Shown one piece after another: positions 56,321-64,000 of a DNA stretch of 64,000 bases. The DNA comes from Allochromatium humboldtianum (GTDB taxonomy: Bacteria; Pseudomonadota; Gammaproteobacteria; Chromatiales; Chromatiaceae), in contig NZ_JABZEO010000005.1 of assembly GCF_013385175.1 (NCBI RefSeq), positions 1-64,000 on the forward strand, given 5' to 3'. Under the pieces are notes generated by a model, which searched no databases, was not told the DNA's origin, and was given only the letters and a program-made list of their open reading frames with translations. Position numbers and translations under genes: made by a program. Each line of letters begins with the position of its first letter. Within the stretch, counting starts at the first letter, position 1.

Positions 56321-56962
56321 ATGATCGAAATCACCGTCATCATGAAAGCCACCAACGAGCCGCTCAAGCGGACCCCGGTCACGCTCTGGCTCGATGCCGA
56401 GGACAGCCAGACCGCGCCGGTCCTGACCGATCGCGACGGCGTGGCGCGCTTCGATCTCCCGCCGGCCAGCGGCAAGGTGCTGGTCTCGGGCGTTGAGCGC
56501 TACCACGGGCGTCTGGATGGCCGGATTCCGATCGCGCTCTGGTCGATCACCCAATCCGAACATAGCTCACTGGGCATGCCCGGCGAGTTTCCGAGCGGCA
56601 GCAACGCCTATCCCAGCATGACCACCCAAACGATCGCGGTCGATGGGCGTGAGGTGCTGACCGACAGCGAGGGCTATCTGGTCGATCCCGCCGACTGGTC
56701 GGAGGATTTCGCGCGCGCCCTGGCCAGACACGAGGGGTTGACCCTGACCGAGCGGCACTGGGAGGTGATCCGTTTTCTGCGCGAACACTTCGCCCGGCAC
56801 GGCGCCCAGGCGACGGTGCGCGACATGATCGCGCACTTCCGGCGTCTCTGGGGTGCCGAGGACGGCGGCAACCGGGGGCTGCACCGGCTGTTTCCGCGCG
56901 GCGGTCCGCAGAAGCAGGGCAACCGGCTGGCGGGGCTGCTGCGCACCAAAGGCGAGCATTGA
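56321..56962 (+). CDS. DsrC/TusE-domain fusion lacking the redox cysteines
   Basis: 213 residues in two parts. Residues 1-95 look like a beta-sandwich carboxypeptidase-regulatory-like domain (TVIMKATNEPLKRTPVTLWL, GVARFDLPPASGKVLVSGV). Residues about 110-213 match DsrC/TusE: DSEGYLVDPADWSEDFARALA, LTERHWEVIRFLREHFARHG, VRDMIAHFR and GLHRLFPRGGPQKQG. The C-terminal arm, which in DsrC carries two reactive Cys for persulfide and trisulfide chemistry, here reads NRLAGLLRTKGEH: Asn201 and Glu212 replace them. It therefore cannot carry sulfur as DsrC does; a regulatory role is likely. Preceded by an FNR-like site. Confidence 0.85.
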   Translation: MIEITVIMKATNEPLKRTPVTLWLDAEDSQTAPVLTDRDGVARFDLPPASGKVLVSGVERYHGRLDGRIPIALWSITQSEHSSLGMPGEFPSGSNAYPSMTTQTIAVDGREVLTDSEGYLVDPADWSEDFARALARHEGLTLTERHWEVIRFLREHFARHGAQATVRDMIAHFRRLWGAEDGGNRGLHRLFPRGGPQKQGNRLAGLLRTKGEH

Positions 56963-56979
56963 CCGCTACCAGCCTGAAC

Positions 56980-58425
56980 TCACTGCCGCCAGAAGGCCGG
57001 CATGAACAGGATCAGCAGGGTGAAGATCTCCAGCCGCCCCGCCAGCATCCCGAAGACCCCCAGCCACTTGACCGCCGGGTCGACCGTGGCGAAGGTGACG
57101 GCCACCTCGCCCAATCCAGGCCCGCAGAGATTGACCGTGGTGAAGACCGCGCCGAACGCCGATTCCAGATCCAGCCCGGCGGCCATCATGGCCACAGTCA
57201 GCAGCAGACAGGTCGCGATATAGAGCACATAGAAGCCCCAGACCGACAGCAGCACGTCCTCCTTGATGACGCGACGGCCGATCTTGACCTCCAGCACCGC
57301 ATGCGGATGGGCGAACTGGAACAACTGACGAACCCCCAGCTTGACCAGCAGCATCACGCGCAGCACCTTGAGTCCGCCCGCCGTCGAGCCGCCGCAGCCG
57401 CCGGTGAAGGACAGGATGACCAGCACCAGGGGAATGTGCAGTGGCCAGTCGCCGAAGGTCGCGGTGCCGAATCCGGTACTGGTCATGATGGAGACGACCT
57501 GGAAGACGCCATGCCGTAGTGCTGAACCGACATCGGCATAGGCCTGCGCCCAGTACAGACTGGCAGCGATGAAGAGCGAGCCGCCGAGGACGATCAGCCC
57601 GAAGGTGCGCGTCTCCGAATCATGCAGATAGGCTCGGACGTCCAGATCGCGCCAGGCGACGAAATGGATGGCGAAGTTCACGGCGCCGGCCAGCATGAAG
57701 ACGATGGCGACCGCCTCGATCAGCGGGCTGTCGTAATGCCCCAGGCTGGCGTCATGGGTCGAGAAGCCGCCGGTGGCCACGGTCGCGAAGGCATGGCCGA
57801 CGGCATCGAACACCGTCATCCCGGACAGCCAGAACGCCAGCGCACAGGCCGCCGTCAGACCGAAGTACAGCGACCAGAGCACGCGTGCCGTCTCGCCGAT
57901 ACGCGGTGTCGGTTTTTCGTGCTTGGCCACACCCGAGGCCTCGGCCCGGTAGAGCTGCATCCCGCCCACGCCCAGCAGCGGCAGGATGGCCACCGCCAGC
58001 ACGATCACGCCCATGCCGCCGAGCCACTGGATCTGCTGACGGTGGTAGAGGATCGACTTGGGCAAGCGGTCGAGTCCGTCGATGACGGTCGCGCCCGTGG
58101 TGGTGAAGCCCGAGATCGACTCGAAGACCGCATCGGTCAGGCTCAGATGAAGCCCGAGAATGAAGGGCAGTGCGCCGAATACACCGAGCAGCGCCCAGAA
58201 CAGCGCCACGATCAGAAAACCGTCGCGCACCGAGAGTTCGCTCTCACGATGGTAGTTCGGCAGCCACAGCAGCAGACCCGCACTCAGGGTTGTCAGGAGT
58301 GACTCCAGGAACACCAGACCCTGCCCATCCTGATAGATCAGCGCCACGACCAGCGACGGCAGAAAGCTCAGGCTGTAGAGCATCAACAGCAGACCGAACA
58401 GCCGGATGATGGCGCGCCAGTGCAT
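56980..58425 (-). CDS. trkH: TrkH-type potassium uptake membrane protein
   Basis: 481 residues, inner membrane. The four pore-loop filter regions are recognisable: GFTTTGATV, TGGFSTHDAS, TSTGFGTATF and TVNLCGPGLG, each with the conserved Gly. FTGGCGGSTAGGLKVLR precedes the fourth repeat. It mediates sodium- or proton-coupled potassium uptake with a TrkA-type cytosolic partner, which is not adjacent; the antiporter and channel at 32-36 kb carry their own RCK domains. It converges with the DsrC-like gene (17-bp gap). Confidence 0.95.
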   Translation of the reverse strand: MHWRAIIRLFGLLLMLYSLSFLPSLVVALIYQDGQGLVFLESLLTTLSAGLLLWLPNYHRESELSVRDGFLIVALFWALLGVFGALPFILGLHLSLTDAVFESISGFTTTGATVIDGLDRLPKSILYHRQQIQWLGGMGVIVLAVAILPLLGVGGMQLYRAEASGVAKHEKPTPRIGETARVLWSLYFGLTAACALAFWLSGMTVFDAVGHAFATVATGGFSTHDASLGHYDSPLIEAVAIVFMLAGAVNFAIHFVAWRDLDVRAYLHDSETRTFGLIVLGGSLFIAASLYWAQAYADVGSALRHGVFQVVSIMTSTGFGTATFGDWPLHIPLVLVILSFTGGCGGSTAGGLKVLRVMLLVKLGVRQLFQFAHPHAVLEVKIGRRVIKEDVLLSVWGFYVLYIATCLLLTVAMMAAGLDLESAFGAVFTTVNLCGPGLGEVAVTFATVDPAVKWLGVFGMLAGRLEIFTLLILFMPAFWRQ

Positions 58426-58465
58426 GGTTCTACCGTGTTATCGAGTCGGCACCAAGGGAGCGTTT

Positions 58466-60331
58466 TTAGTAGCCGCCGTTCTCGTCCTGCCACATCGCTG
58501 GCGCGAAGCGCAACACGCGGTTTCGTCCCTCGTCCTTGGCCCGATACAGGGCCACATCGGCATATTTGAGCGTCTGCCAGAAGGTTTCACTATCCTCGGG
58601 AAACAGCGCTACGCCGACTGAGATCGTTTTCTTCAGCTCGCCGCCGGCGATGCGGAATTTGTATTGTTCGACGGCCGAGCGAATCTTTTCCGCCACCTTC
58701 AAGGCCGCTGCCCCATCGGTGTCGGGCAATAGGATCAGAAATTCCTCGCCGCCGAAGCGAATGACCAGATCGGACGCGCGGACATTTTGTTTCAACAGTT
58801 CGGCGATCGACTTGAGCACCGCATCCCCGGCATCATGACCGTGGGTATCGTTGACCATCTTGAAATAATCCAGGTCCAGCAACAGGATCGCCAGCCCGGT
58901 TTGATGACGCTTGGCCGTCGCGACCAGAGTCTCGACATATTCTTCCAGGAAGCGTCGATTGTGCAGCCCGGTCATGGCATCCTGCAGCGAGGATTCGCGC
59001 AGGGTCTCGGTCAGCCGCTTGGCCTCCAGGACCGGCGCCATTTCGCGGATGAACATCAGGATATAGGGCACTTGCAGCGCCAGACAGGCGGCTGTGGTCG
59101 CGGGTGTGACCAGTTGCACCACGGCTCCCACGACACCGGATTGAATGATCGGCACACAATAATGCCGCCGCACCTCTCCGCCCTTCGCATCCGGAACGAA
59201 CGCGGTGCAGATGTGCTCCTGAGTCAGTCCATCGACCATATGCCCGGCGCGGCGGGCGCGGCAGCGTTCACCGCGCACCAGGATCTGCGGATCGCACCAC
59301 AGACAGCCGTGGCCGTTCTCGCCATCGACGGCGATCACCTGCAAGTGACCATTGTCCAGGGTTTCGTAGAACGAGTATTCGAGCAAACCGAATCGCTCGG
59401 TCAACAGACGACCGAACCGGTCGTAGATCTCGGCCTTGGTTTCGTCTTCCTCGATGGTGATCTTGAAGGTCGCCGCGTCCGCCAGACTGTTGACCATGTC
59501 GATGGTGGCTTCGAGCTGATTGTCGATGCCGCTGGGCATGCGTCCCGTCAGTTGGGCGACGCGCTCGACGATGCTCGCCAGCCCCTGTTCCAGATAGCCC
59601 AGCAGCCGATTGACGTGGGCGGCGATGAGGCCGATGTCGTCCGTGGTGCGCTGCGTGACCCGCGCCTTGAACTGACCTTTGAGCGCCCGTTGCACCACCT
59701 CGCCAATCTCGGTGGCCGTGTCGCCGACCGGCAGCATCAACCGCCGTGCCCCGACGATCGCCAGCAGCGAAAACACCGCGACCGTGATGATGATGCTCAC
59801 CACGCTGGTCATCGCATGTTTGCGCAACCCGGACAACAGCAGCTCGATGGTGACGGCGCCCAGGACGTCGCCCTCGTTCACCTGATGGCATTGCAGACAA
59901 TTCGGGGTGCCGCGCGAGCTGGCGATATAGGGGATGGTTCCGCGAAACACCGGCTCGCCGATCTCATCGATGATGCTGAACCTCGGTTGGCCGTCGCGCA
60001 GAACCTGTGCCTCGATGCGGTCGGCGACCATCTCGCGTTGCAGTCCTTCGCCGAACTGTTTGCTCACCAGAGGCGAACGGATCACCCGCGCCATGCTCAG
60101 TCCCTGCACTTCCATCAGGCGTTCGAGAAACTGCTCGCGTTTACCGATGGTGCCGTTGATCATCGACTCGGTGAGATGCACGCGGACGATCTCGGCGGCG
60201 GTTTTGACATGGGCCGTCGATGATGTCAGCGCAAACGAGCGGAAGGCATAGAGTGAGATGATCACCAGCGCCACCAGGATGCTCGTCGCCAGGGCAACGA
60301 AGAGGAGCGTGACCTTACGATTGAGCGTCAT
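58466..60331 (-). CDS. Diguanylate cyclase with c-heme-type sensor domain
   Basis: 621 residues. TM1 (about 8-28), a periplasmic domain (about 30-170) containing a c-type heme motif CLQCH (145-149) in the context of DUF3365/Tll0287-like sensors, TM2 (about 175-198), then a HAMP linker. A cytoplasmic GAF-like domain carries Cys343, Cys346, Cys357 and Cys375. The GGDEF domain has an active GGEEF (527-531) and the product-inhibition RxxD (518-521). It should make cyclic di-GMP in response to a heme ligand or redox change. The ATG at 60331 opens the first membrane helix; the longer frame upstream is unsupported. Confidence 0.93.
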   Translation of the reverse strand: MTLNRKVTLLFVALATSILVALVIISLYAFRSFALTSSTAHVKTAAEIVRVHLTESMINGTIGKREQFLERLMEVQGLSMARVIRSPLVSKQFGEGLQREMVADRIEAQVLRDGQPRFSIIDEIGEPVFRGTIPYIASSRGTPNCLQCHQVNEGDVLGAVTIELLLSGLRKHAMTSVVSIIITVAVFSLLAIVGARRLMLPVGDTATEIGEVVQRALKGQFKARVTQRTTDDIGLIAAHVNRLLGYLEQGLASIVERVAQLTGRMPSGIDNQLEATIDMVNSLADAATFKITIEEDETKAEIYDRFGRLLTERFGLLEYSFYETLDNGHLQVIAVDGENGHGCLWCDPQILVRGERCRARRAGHMVDGLTQEHICTAFVPDAKGGEVRRHYCVPIIQSGVVGAVVQLVTPATTAACLALQVPYILMFIREMAPVLEAKRLTETLRESSLQDAMTGLHNRRFLEEYVETLVATAKRHQTGLAILLLDLDYFKMVNDTHGHDAGDAVLKSIAELLKQNVRASDLVIRFGGEEFLILLPDTDGAAALKVAEKIRSAVEQYKFRIAGGELKKTISVGVALFPEDSETFWQTLKYADVALYRAKDEGRNRVLRFAPAMWQDENGGY

Positions 60332-60537
60332 CTGTTTCCGTACCTGGACGGCGGGGCGCTGCTTGCAGCGATTGACGGGTAGGACATTCAGGCGATCCGG
60401 AAGGGTCTGAGACAGGATGCCGGGCTTTTGAGGGTAGCGACTGTTGGATCGGCGGTCAACGCACGGGGCAATCGCGCGTCGACCGGCGCCCGTCACTCGG
60501 GCCGATTGATGGCGATGGGGGGAGCGACAGACCGGGT

Positions 60538-61962
60538 TCAGGCGATTTCCGTCCCCGGCAATCTGACCCATACCAGCAGACCGCCCGCCTCGGCGCAACC
60601 GAAGCCGAGCGTGCCGCCATAGGCTTCGACCACGTCGCGCACGATGGCCAGTCCCAATCCCGTGCCGGCCTGACGCTCGTCGAGTCGCAGGCCACGCTCG
60701 CCGAGCCTTGGCCAGTGTTCCGGGAGCACTCCGGGGCCATCGTCGGCGATGCGGATCTCGACCTGTCCCTCGACTTCCGGTGAGGTCGACACCTGGATCT
60801 CGACCCGGTCACGCGCCCACTTGGCCGCGTTCTCCAGCAGATTGCCGAGCAGTTCGAGCAGATCGTCCGCCATCAGCGCCACGGCGACCGGCTCGGGAGC
60901 CGTGATCCGCCAGTCGATCCGTTCGCCGGCGGGAGTGCGCTCCAGGGTGCGTAGCAGACGCTTGAGATTCTCGACGACCTCGGCACGCGCGGCATGCGGC
61001 GGATGGCCGGAACGCACGCGCGCGCGGATCAGCTCGCGCTCGACACGCCGACGCATGGTCAGGGCCAGTTGGTCCAAGTCCTCGGCCAGATCCGGATGAC
61101 CGGCACGGCGCAGCCGCTCGGCGTCAGTCGCCAGCACGCTGAGCGGGGTCTTGAGTCCGTGGGCGAGATCGGCGGTCCAGGCACGCGCCCGCTCGACCGA
61201 GCGTTCACGGGCTTCAAGCAGGGCGTTGAGCTCGGCGACCAGCGGCCGGACCTCTTCGGCGCCCTGCGCGACCAGACGTGCAGCACGACCGGCGCGGATG
61301 GCGCCGACCTCGCGGCGCAACGCTTCCAGAGGCGCCAGTCCGGTCTGGATCTGGACCAGGGTGGCCAGGGTGAGCAGAAGCGCGATCAGCCCCAGATAAG
61401 GGCGCATGTCGGCGGTGAAGTTGGCGCGTGCGGCGAGCAGTTCGGCCCGATCCTGGGCCAGGATCAGGCGCAGTTCGACCGGCTCGGGGTCCGCCGAGAC
61501 CCGGATGCGCCGCTCGCGCACCAGGAGCGATTGTCCGGCCGGTCCCGGCAGACGATGGGCATGGATCACGCCTGGAGCCAGATTGTCATCCGGCAGGATC
61601 AGCACCTCGTCCCAGAGCGAACGCGAACGCAGGGCGCCAGACTGACCGGGACGGTCGATCTGCCAATAGTGACCGCTCAGGGGTTGAGCGAACGCGGGAG
61701 ACTGGGGTTCCTGGGTCAGACGGATCGAGCCGTCGGGCGAGATCTCGACGGCGGCAGCGAGCTGATTGAGCCGCACCTCCAGTTCGACGCCGAGATGACG
61801 CTCGACATGGCGCTCGAAGAGATTCGCTAGCCCGAGCCAGGCGATCAGCAGGGCCAGCGTGATCGAGATCAGCGCGCTGAGCCAGAGTCGCGCCCGGAGT
61901 GATCGGCGCCTCATGCGAGCTTGAATTCCGGGTTCGCGATCATGGGGTATGCGAGGCGTCAT
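60538..61962 (-). CDS. Sensor histidine kinase (QseC/PhoQ-like)
   Basis: 474 residues (458 if the later ATG at 61914 is used). The ATG at 61962 has GAGGTGG just upstream and overlaps the regulator stop by 23 bp. TM1 (LWLSALISITLALLIAWLGLANLF), a periplasmic sensor of about 150 residues and TM2 (LGLIALLLTLATLVQIQTG) are followed by HAMP, the HisKA phospho-acceptor in LAHGLKTPLSVLATDAERL and an ATPase domain with GTGLGLAIVRDVVEAYGG. It pairs with the response regulator directly upstream. The order PepSY-regulator-kinase next to SHP/DHC suggests control of these cytochromes. Confidence 0.93.
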   Translation of the reverse strand: MTPRIPHDREPGIQARMRRRSLRARLWLSALISITLALLIAWLGLANLFERHVERHLGVELEVRLNQLAAAVEISPDGSIRLTQEPQSPAFAQPLSGHYWQIDRPGQSGALRSRSLWDEVLILPDDNLAPGVIHAHRLPGPAGQSLLVRERRIRVSADPEPVELRLILAQDRAELLAARANFTADMRPYLGLIALLLTLATLVQIQTGLAPLEALRREVGAIRAGRAARLVAQGAEEVRPLVAELNALLEARERSVERARAWTADLAHGLKTPLSVLATDAERLRRAGHPDLAEDLDQLALTMRRRVERELIRARVRSGHPPHAARAEVVENLKRLLRTLERTPAGERIDWRITAPEPVAVALMADDLLELLGNLLENAAKWARDRVEIQVSTSPEVEGQVEIRIADDGPGVLPEHWPRLGERGLRLDERQAGTGLGLAIVRDVVEAYGGTLGFGCAEAGGLLVWVRLPGTEIA

Positions 61963-62617
61963 CCACCTCGATCAGATAGCCGAAACCACGCCGGGTCTGG
62001 ATCAGTTCGGCCCCCAGCTTGCGCCGCACCCGCCCGACCAGCACTTCGACCGAGTTGGAGTCGCGCTCGAAGTCCTGGGCATAGAGCTGCTCGGTCAGCT
62101 CCTGTTGCGAGACGACGCGCCCGGCCTGCTGCATCAGATAGCTGACCAGACGGTATTCCTGGGGCGAGAGATGGATGGGCAGACCGTCGCGGCTCAGGGT
62201 CTGGCGTCGGGTGTCGAGCCGGAAGGGGCCATGGACGAGCACGGGCGCCGGTTGTCCGGCAGCGCGGCGGACCAGCGCCCGCACGCGCGCGAGCAGTTCC
62301 TCGAACCGGAAGGGCTTGGGCAGATAGTCGTCGGCGCCGGCCTCGATGCCCTCGACGCGCTCGGTCCAGTCGCCGCGCGCGCTCAGGATCAGCACCGGCA
62401 GCCGCTGACCGGCGGCGCGCCACTGGCGCAGCACCGACAGCCCATCGAGTCCCGGCAGACCGAGATCCAGGATGGCGGCGGCATAGGGTTCGGTGTCGCC
62501 CATGAACCAGGCCTCACGCCCCTCGCGCGCGCGTTCGACCAGGAAACCGGCAGCCGTCAGGCCGGCCGTCACCGTCTCGGCGACCTGGTCGTCGTCTTCT
62601 ACCAACAGCAGGCGCAT
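61940..62617 (-). CDS. OmpR-family response regulator
   Basis: 225 residues. Receiver domain with acidic pocket VEDDDQ (7-12), phospho-acceptor Asp51 in AILDLGLPGLDG and the conserved Lys of LPKPFRFEEL. The C-terminal winged helix (about 130-225) includes HLSPQEYRLVSYLMQQAGRVVSQQELTEQLY and VEVLVGRVRRKLG. A transcription factor activated by the downstream kinase, most like QseB/PmrA. Its ATG abuts the PepSY stop (overlap of one base). Confidence 0.97.
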   Translation of the reverse strand: MRLLLVEDDDQVAETVTAGLTAAGFLVERAREGREAWFMGDTEPYAAAILDLGLPGLDGLSVLRQWRAAGQRLPVLILSARGDWTERVEGIEAGADDYLPKPFRFEELLARVRALVRRAAGQPAPVLVHGPFRLDTRRQTLSRDGLPIHLSPQEYRLVSYLMQQAGRVVSQQELTEQLYAQDFERDSNSVEVLVGRVRRKLGAELIQTRRGFGYLIEVDDASHTP

Positions 62618-62943
62618 CAGTCGTCGTCCTCCAGTTCCAGGATGTGTCCATCACGGGCATCGACCTCGATTTCCAACCGGCGCCCGTCCGGAGTCAGGAT
62701 CTTGATTTCGTAGATCCAGACCGGCTGGCCGGTGCGCTTCTCGCGTTCGAGTTCGAGCCCGATCACCTGCCCCGGTATCTGCTCGCCGATATGATGCAGG
62801 ATCTCGGCGATCGGTCGGATCTCGTCACGCAGACGCGCCTCGCGCGCGCGCTCGTGATCCGCCTGAGGATCGGCATTCACCTGCCCGAACAGGCTCAGGA
62901 GGCCCATGAGGATGACGAAGCGCATCGCGGAGGTTGGCGTCAT
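62617..62943 (-). CDS. Periplasmic PepSY-domain protein
   Basis: 108 residues. A signal peptide (MRFVILMGLLSLFGQVNADP) precedes a short PepSY domain: RPIAEILHHIGEQIPGQVIGLELEREKRTGQPVWIYEIKILTPDGRRLEIEVDARDGHILELEDDD. The GxxLExExxxG..WxYEVxxxxxDGxxxEVxVDAxTGxVL pattern is conserved. Such genes accompany QseBC/PmrAB-type systems and may modulate the sensor or metal/peptide binding in the periplasm. Starts 24 bp before the end of DHC; the two overlap not at all with the family N-terminus chosen here. Confidence 0.9.
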   Translation of the reverse strand: MTPTSAMRFVILMGLLSLFGQVNADPQADHERAREARLRDEIRPIAEILHHIGEQIPGQVIGLELEREKRTGQPVWIYEIKILTPDGRRLEIEVDARDGHILELEDDD

Positions 62944-62966
62944 GGTTCTGTGCTTGGCGTCCGGAC

Positions 62967-63563
62967 TCAGTCCTTCCAGGGACCATGACCCGGAATGTCG
63001 ATCCAGCGTTCGTCGTAATTGCCTTCGGCGGCCTTGCGATGACAGGCGTTGCACTGGCTGAAACTGCCGACCTCCGGGTTGCCCGTCACCAGACGGGCCG
63101 GGATCTCGTCGTGCTCGCGCTTGAAGTCGACGCTTTCGGTGATGCGCGGCAGACTAGAGGCCGCGCCCGCGTTGCTAGCACCGCTTGGGACCATCTGCAA
63201 CATCACATTGGCGGCGTTGGCTCCCAGGAAGGTGCTGATCTCGGTACGCAGTTCCTCCGACAGACTGGCATCGTCACCGTAATGATTGGCTAGCGCCTCC
63301 GGCGTCATGATCTGCGCCCAGGCCTGCGGCGGGAGCAGACCGGGCGGGTAGGCCATGTGGCAGGAGCCGCACTCCTGACTGTAGGTGGCGTTGACGGCTG
63401 GTGCCAGCGCCTGGCGCGACTCGAACAAGCTGCTTTTCTCGCGGCCGCGCTCGTCGTCGTCATCATCGTCGTCATCGTCGGCGAACGCCAGATGGGCCGT
63501 GCCCATGGCCAGAGCCCCAGTGAGCAGGAGTGTCAGGACGGATTTCAATGGAAACGGGTTCAT
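62967..63563 (-). CDS. Diheme cytochrome c (DHC family)
   Basis: 198 residues. The signal peptide ends near AFADD, followed by a run of nine to ten Asp residues. The first heme site CGSCH lies in ATYSQECGSCHMAYPPGLL and the second CNACH in SQCNACHRKAAEGNYDERWIDIPG. It matches DHC, which transfers electrons to the oxygen-binding cytochrome SHP. The SHP gene is 16 bp upstream on the same strand, as in Rhodobacter sphaeroides. Periplasmic. The Asp run could bind metal. Confidence 0.93.
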   Translation of the reverse strand: MNPFPLKSVLTLLLTGALAMGTAHLAFADDDDDDDDDERGREKSSLFESRQALAPAVNATYSQECGSCHMAYPPGLLPPQAWAQIMTPEALANHYGDDASLSEELRTEISTFLGANAANVMLQMVPSGASNAGAASSLPRITESVDFKREHDEIPARLVTGNPEVGSFSQCNACHRKAAEGNYDERWIDIPGHGPWKD

Positions 63564-63579
63564 GTGTCGATTCTCCGGC

Positions 63580-63936
63580 TCATTGAGTCTTGATGTAGGC
63601 GATGAAATCCGCCTTTTCATTGGCGGTGCACTCGCGTCCCAGGGTCCAGCGGCAGTTGCGGGTCAGCCATTTCTCGATCTTGGCGGAATCGGTGAGGCGC
63701 TGTGGATTCACCGAGGGCGCCATGGGTTCGATGACCTTGCCGGTGTTGGCCTGACGTCCCGGTTGGGTCAGGTCTCTGCCATGACAGGTCACGCAACTGC
63801 GTGGTGCGGATCCGTCCGCCTGCGGATATTCCTTGGTCCAACCCGCCGCACCGGCGGCTGGATCGGCCGCCCAGAGCGTGGCCGGCAGGATCAGGGTGCT
63901 TGCACTGAGCAGGACGGTGGCGAGGTGTCGTTTCAT
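63580..63936 (-). CDS. SHP, oxygen-binding cytochrome c (DUF1924)
   Basis: 118 residues with a signal peptide ending LWA-ADP. The single heme site CVTCH is in APRSCVTCHGRDLTQPG. The later KWLTRNCRWTLGRECTANEKADFIAYIKTQ matches Sphaeroides heme protein, whose heme iron uses a replaceable Asn ligand (probably within VNPQRL..KWLTRN) and two Cys forming a disulfide (RNC, REC). SHP binds oxygen and nitric oxide transiently and accepts electrons from DHC. The third partner, a membrane cytochrome b, would lie just beyond the window. Confidence 0.9.
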   Translation of the reverse strand: MKRHLATVLLSASTLILPATLWAADPAAGAAGWTKEYPQADGSAPRSCVTCHGRDLTQPGRQANTGKVIEPMAPSVNPQRLTDSAKIEKWLTRNCRWTLGRECTANEKADFIAYIKTQ

Positions 63937-63960
63937 GGTCGGTTCTCCGTTCGTGATCGG

Positions 63961-64000
63961 TCAGCCTGGCGCCGGTCGGGGTTCCCGCCAGCTGGGTCAG
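63961..64000 (-). CDS. Possible 3' end of an upstream gene (cytochrome b expected)
   Basis: On the minus strand a frame entering from the window edge ends in PSWREPRPAPG and a TGA at 63963-63961, 24 bp before the SHP start. In SHP loci a cytochrome b561-type membrane protein gene occupies this place. Too short to identify. Confidence 0.3.

Overview
The window looks like chromosomal DNA from a gammaproteobacterial purple sulfur bacterium of the Chromatiaceae (Allochromatium/Thiocystis type). This is an inference from the high GC content, the gene order hslV-hslU-DUF971-ubiE-ubiJ-ubiB, a DsrC-family sulfur protein, the oxygen-binding cytochrome SHP with its diheme partner DHC, and a BLUF blue-light sensor. 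No rRNA, tRNA, CRISPR array or prophage was seen.

Layout. 1-2.3 kb: a type II restriction-modification pair in lower-GC DNA. 2.5-12 kb: a YajR-like MFS exporter, ssb, an EF-G paralogue, a convergent L,D-transpeptidase/Lpp-like lipoprotein pair, a chorismate-lyase-like protein, a Wzm/Wzt polysaccharide exporter and a CBS/nucleotidyltransferase protein. 12-22 kb: the ubiquinone genes ubiE-ubiJ-ubiB and the protease genes hslV-hslU-DUF971. These are separated by about 4 kb of accessory DNA (HicB relic, broken IS5-type element, an ion-transporter-type permease with a solute-binding protein, an inverted repeat) bounded by a 175-bp direct duplication of the start of ubiE. 22-24.1 kb: an orphan DUF2384 antitoxin and two PIN toxin-antitoxin modules, between which lies a degenerate copy of the 3' end of spoT. 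24-32 kb: spoT, rpoZ, gmk, yicC, a Ser/Thr kinase and ppc.

32-39 kb: a CPA2 antiporter, then a co-directional run of DUF6394, RCK potassium channel, hemerythrin, amidoligase and class I glutamine amidotransferase. 39-43.3 kb: uvrA, a BLUF photoreceptor and mazG. 43.4-51 kb: five tightly coupled genes (SWIM zinc finger, DUF5691, MoxR AAA+ ATPase, DUF5682, VWA), the best candidate for an uncharacterised multi-protein system. 51-56 kb: a ferritin-like DUF2202 protein, then an operon of outer-membrane barrel, small Gly/Arg-tailed periplasmic protein, histidine kinase and NtrC-type regulator. 56-58.4 kb: a DsrC-domain fusion protein lacking both redox cysteines, behind a well-placed FNR-like site, then trkH. 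58.4-64 kb: a diguanylate cyclase with a c-heme motif in its sensor, and a two-component system next to PepSY, DHC and SHP genes.

Family names (including DUF numbers) come from recognition of sequence patterns, not from a database search. Start codons were chosen from reading-frame overlap, ribosome-binding sites and family N-termini.
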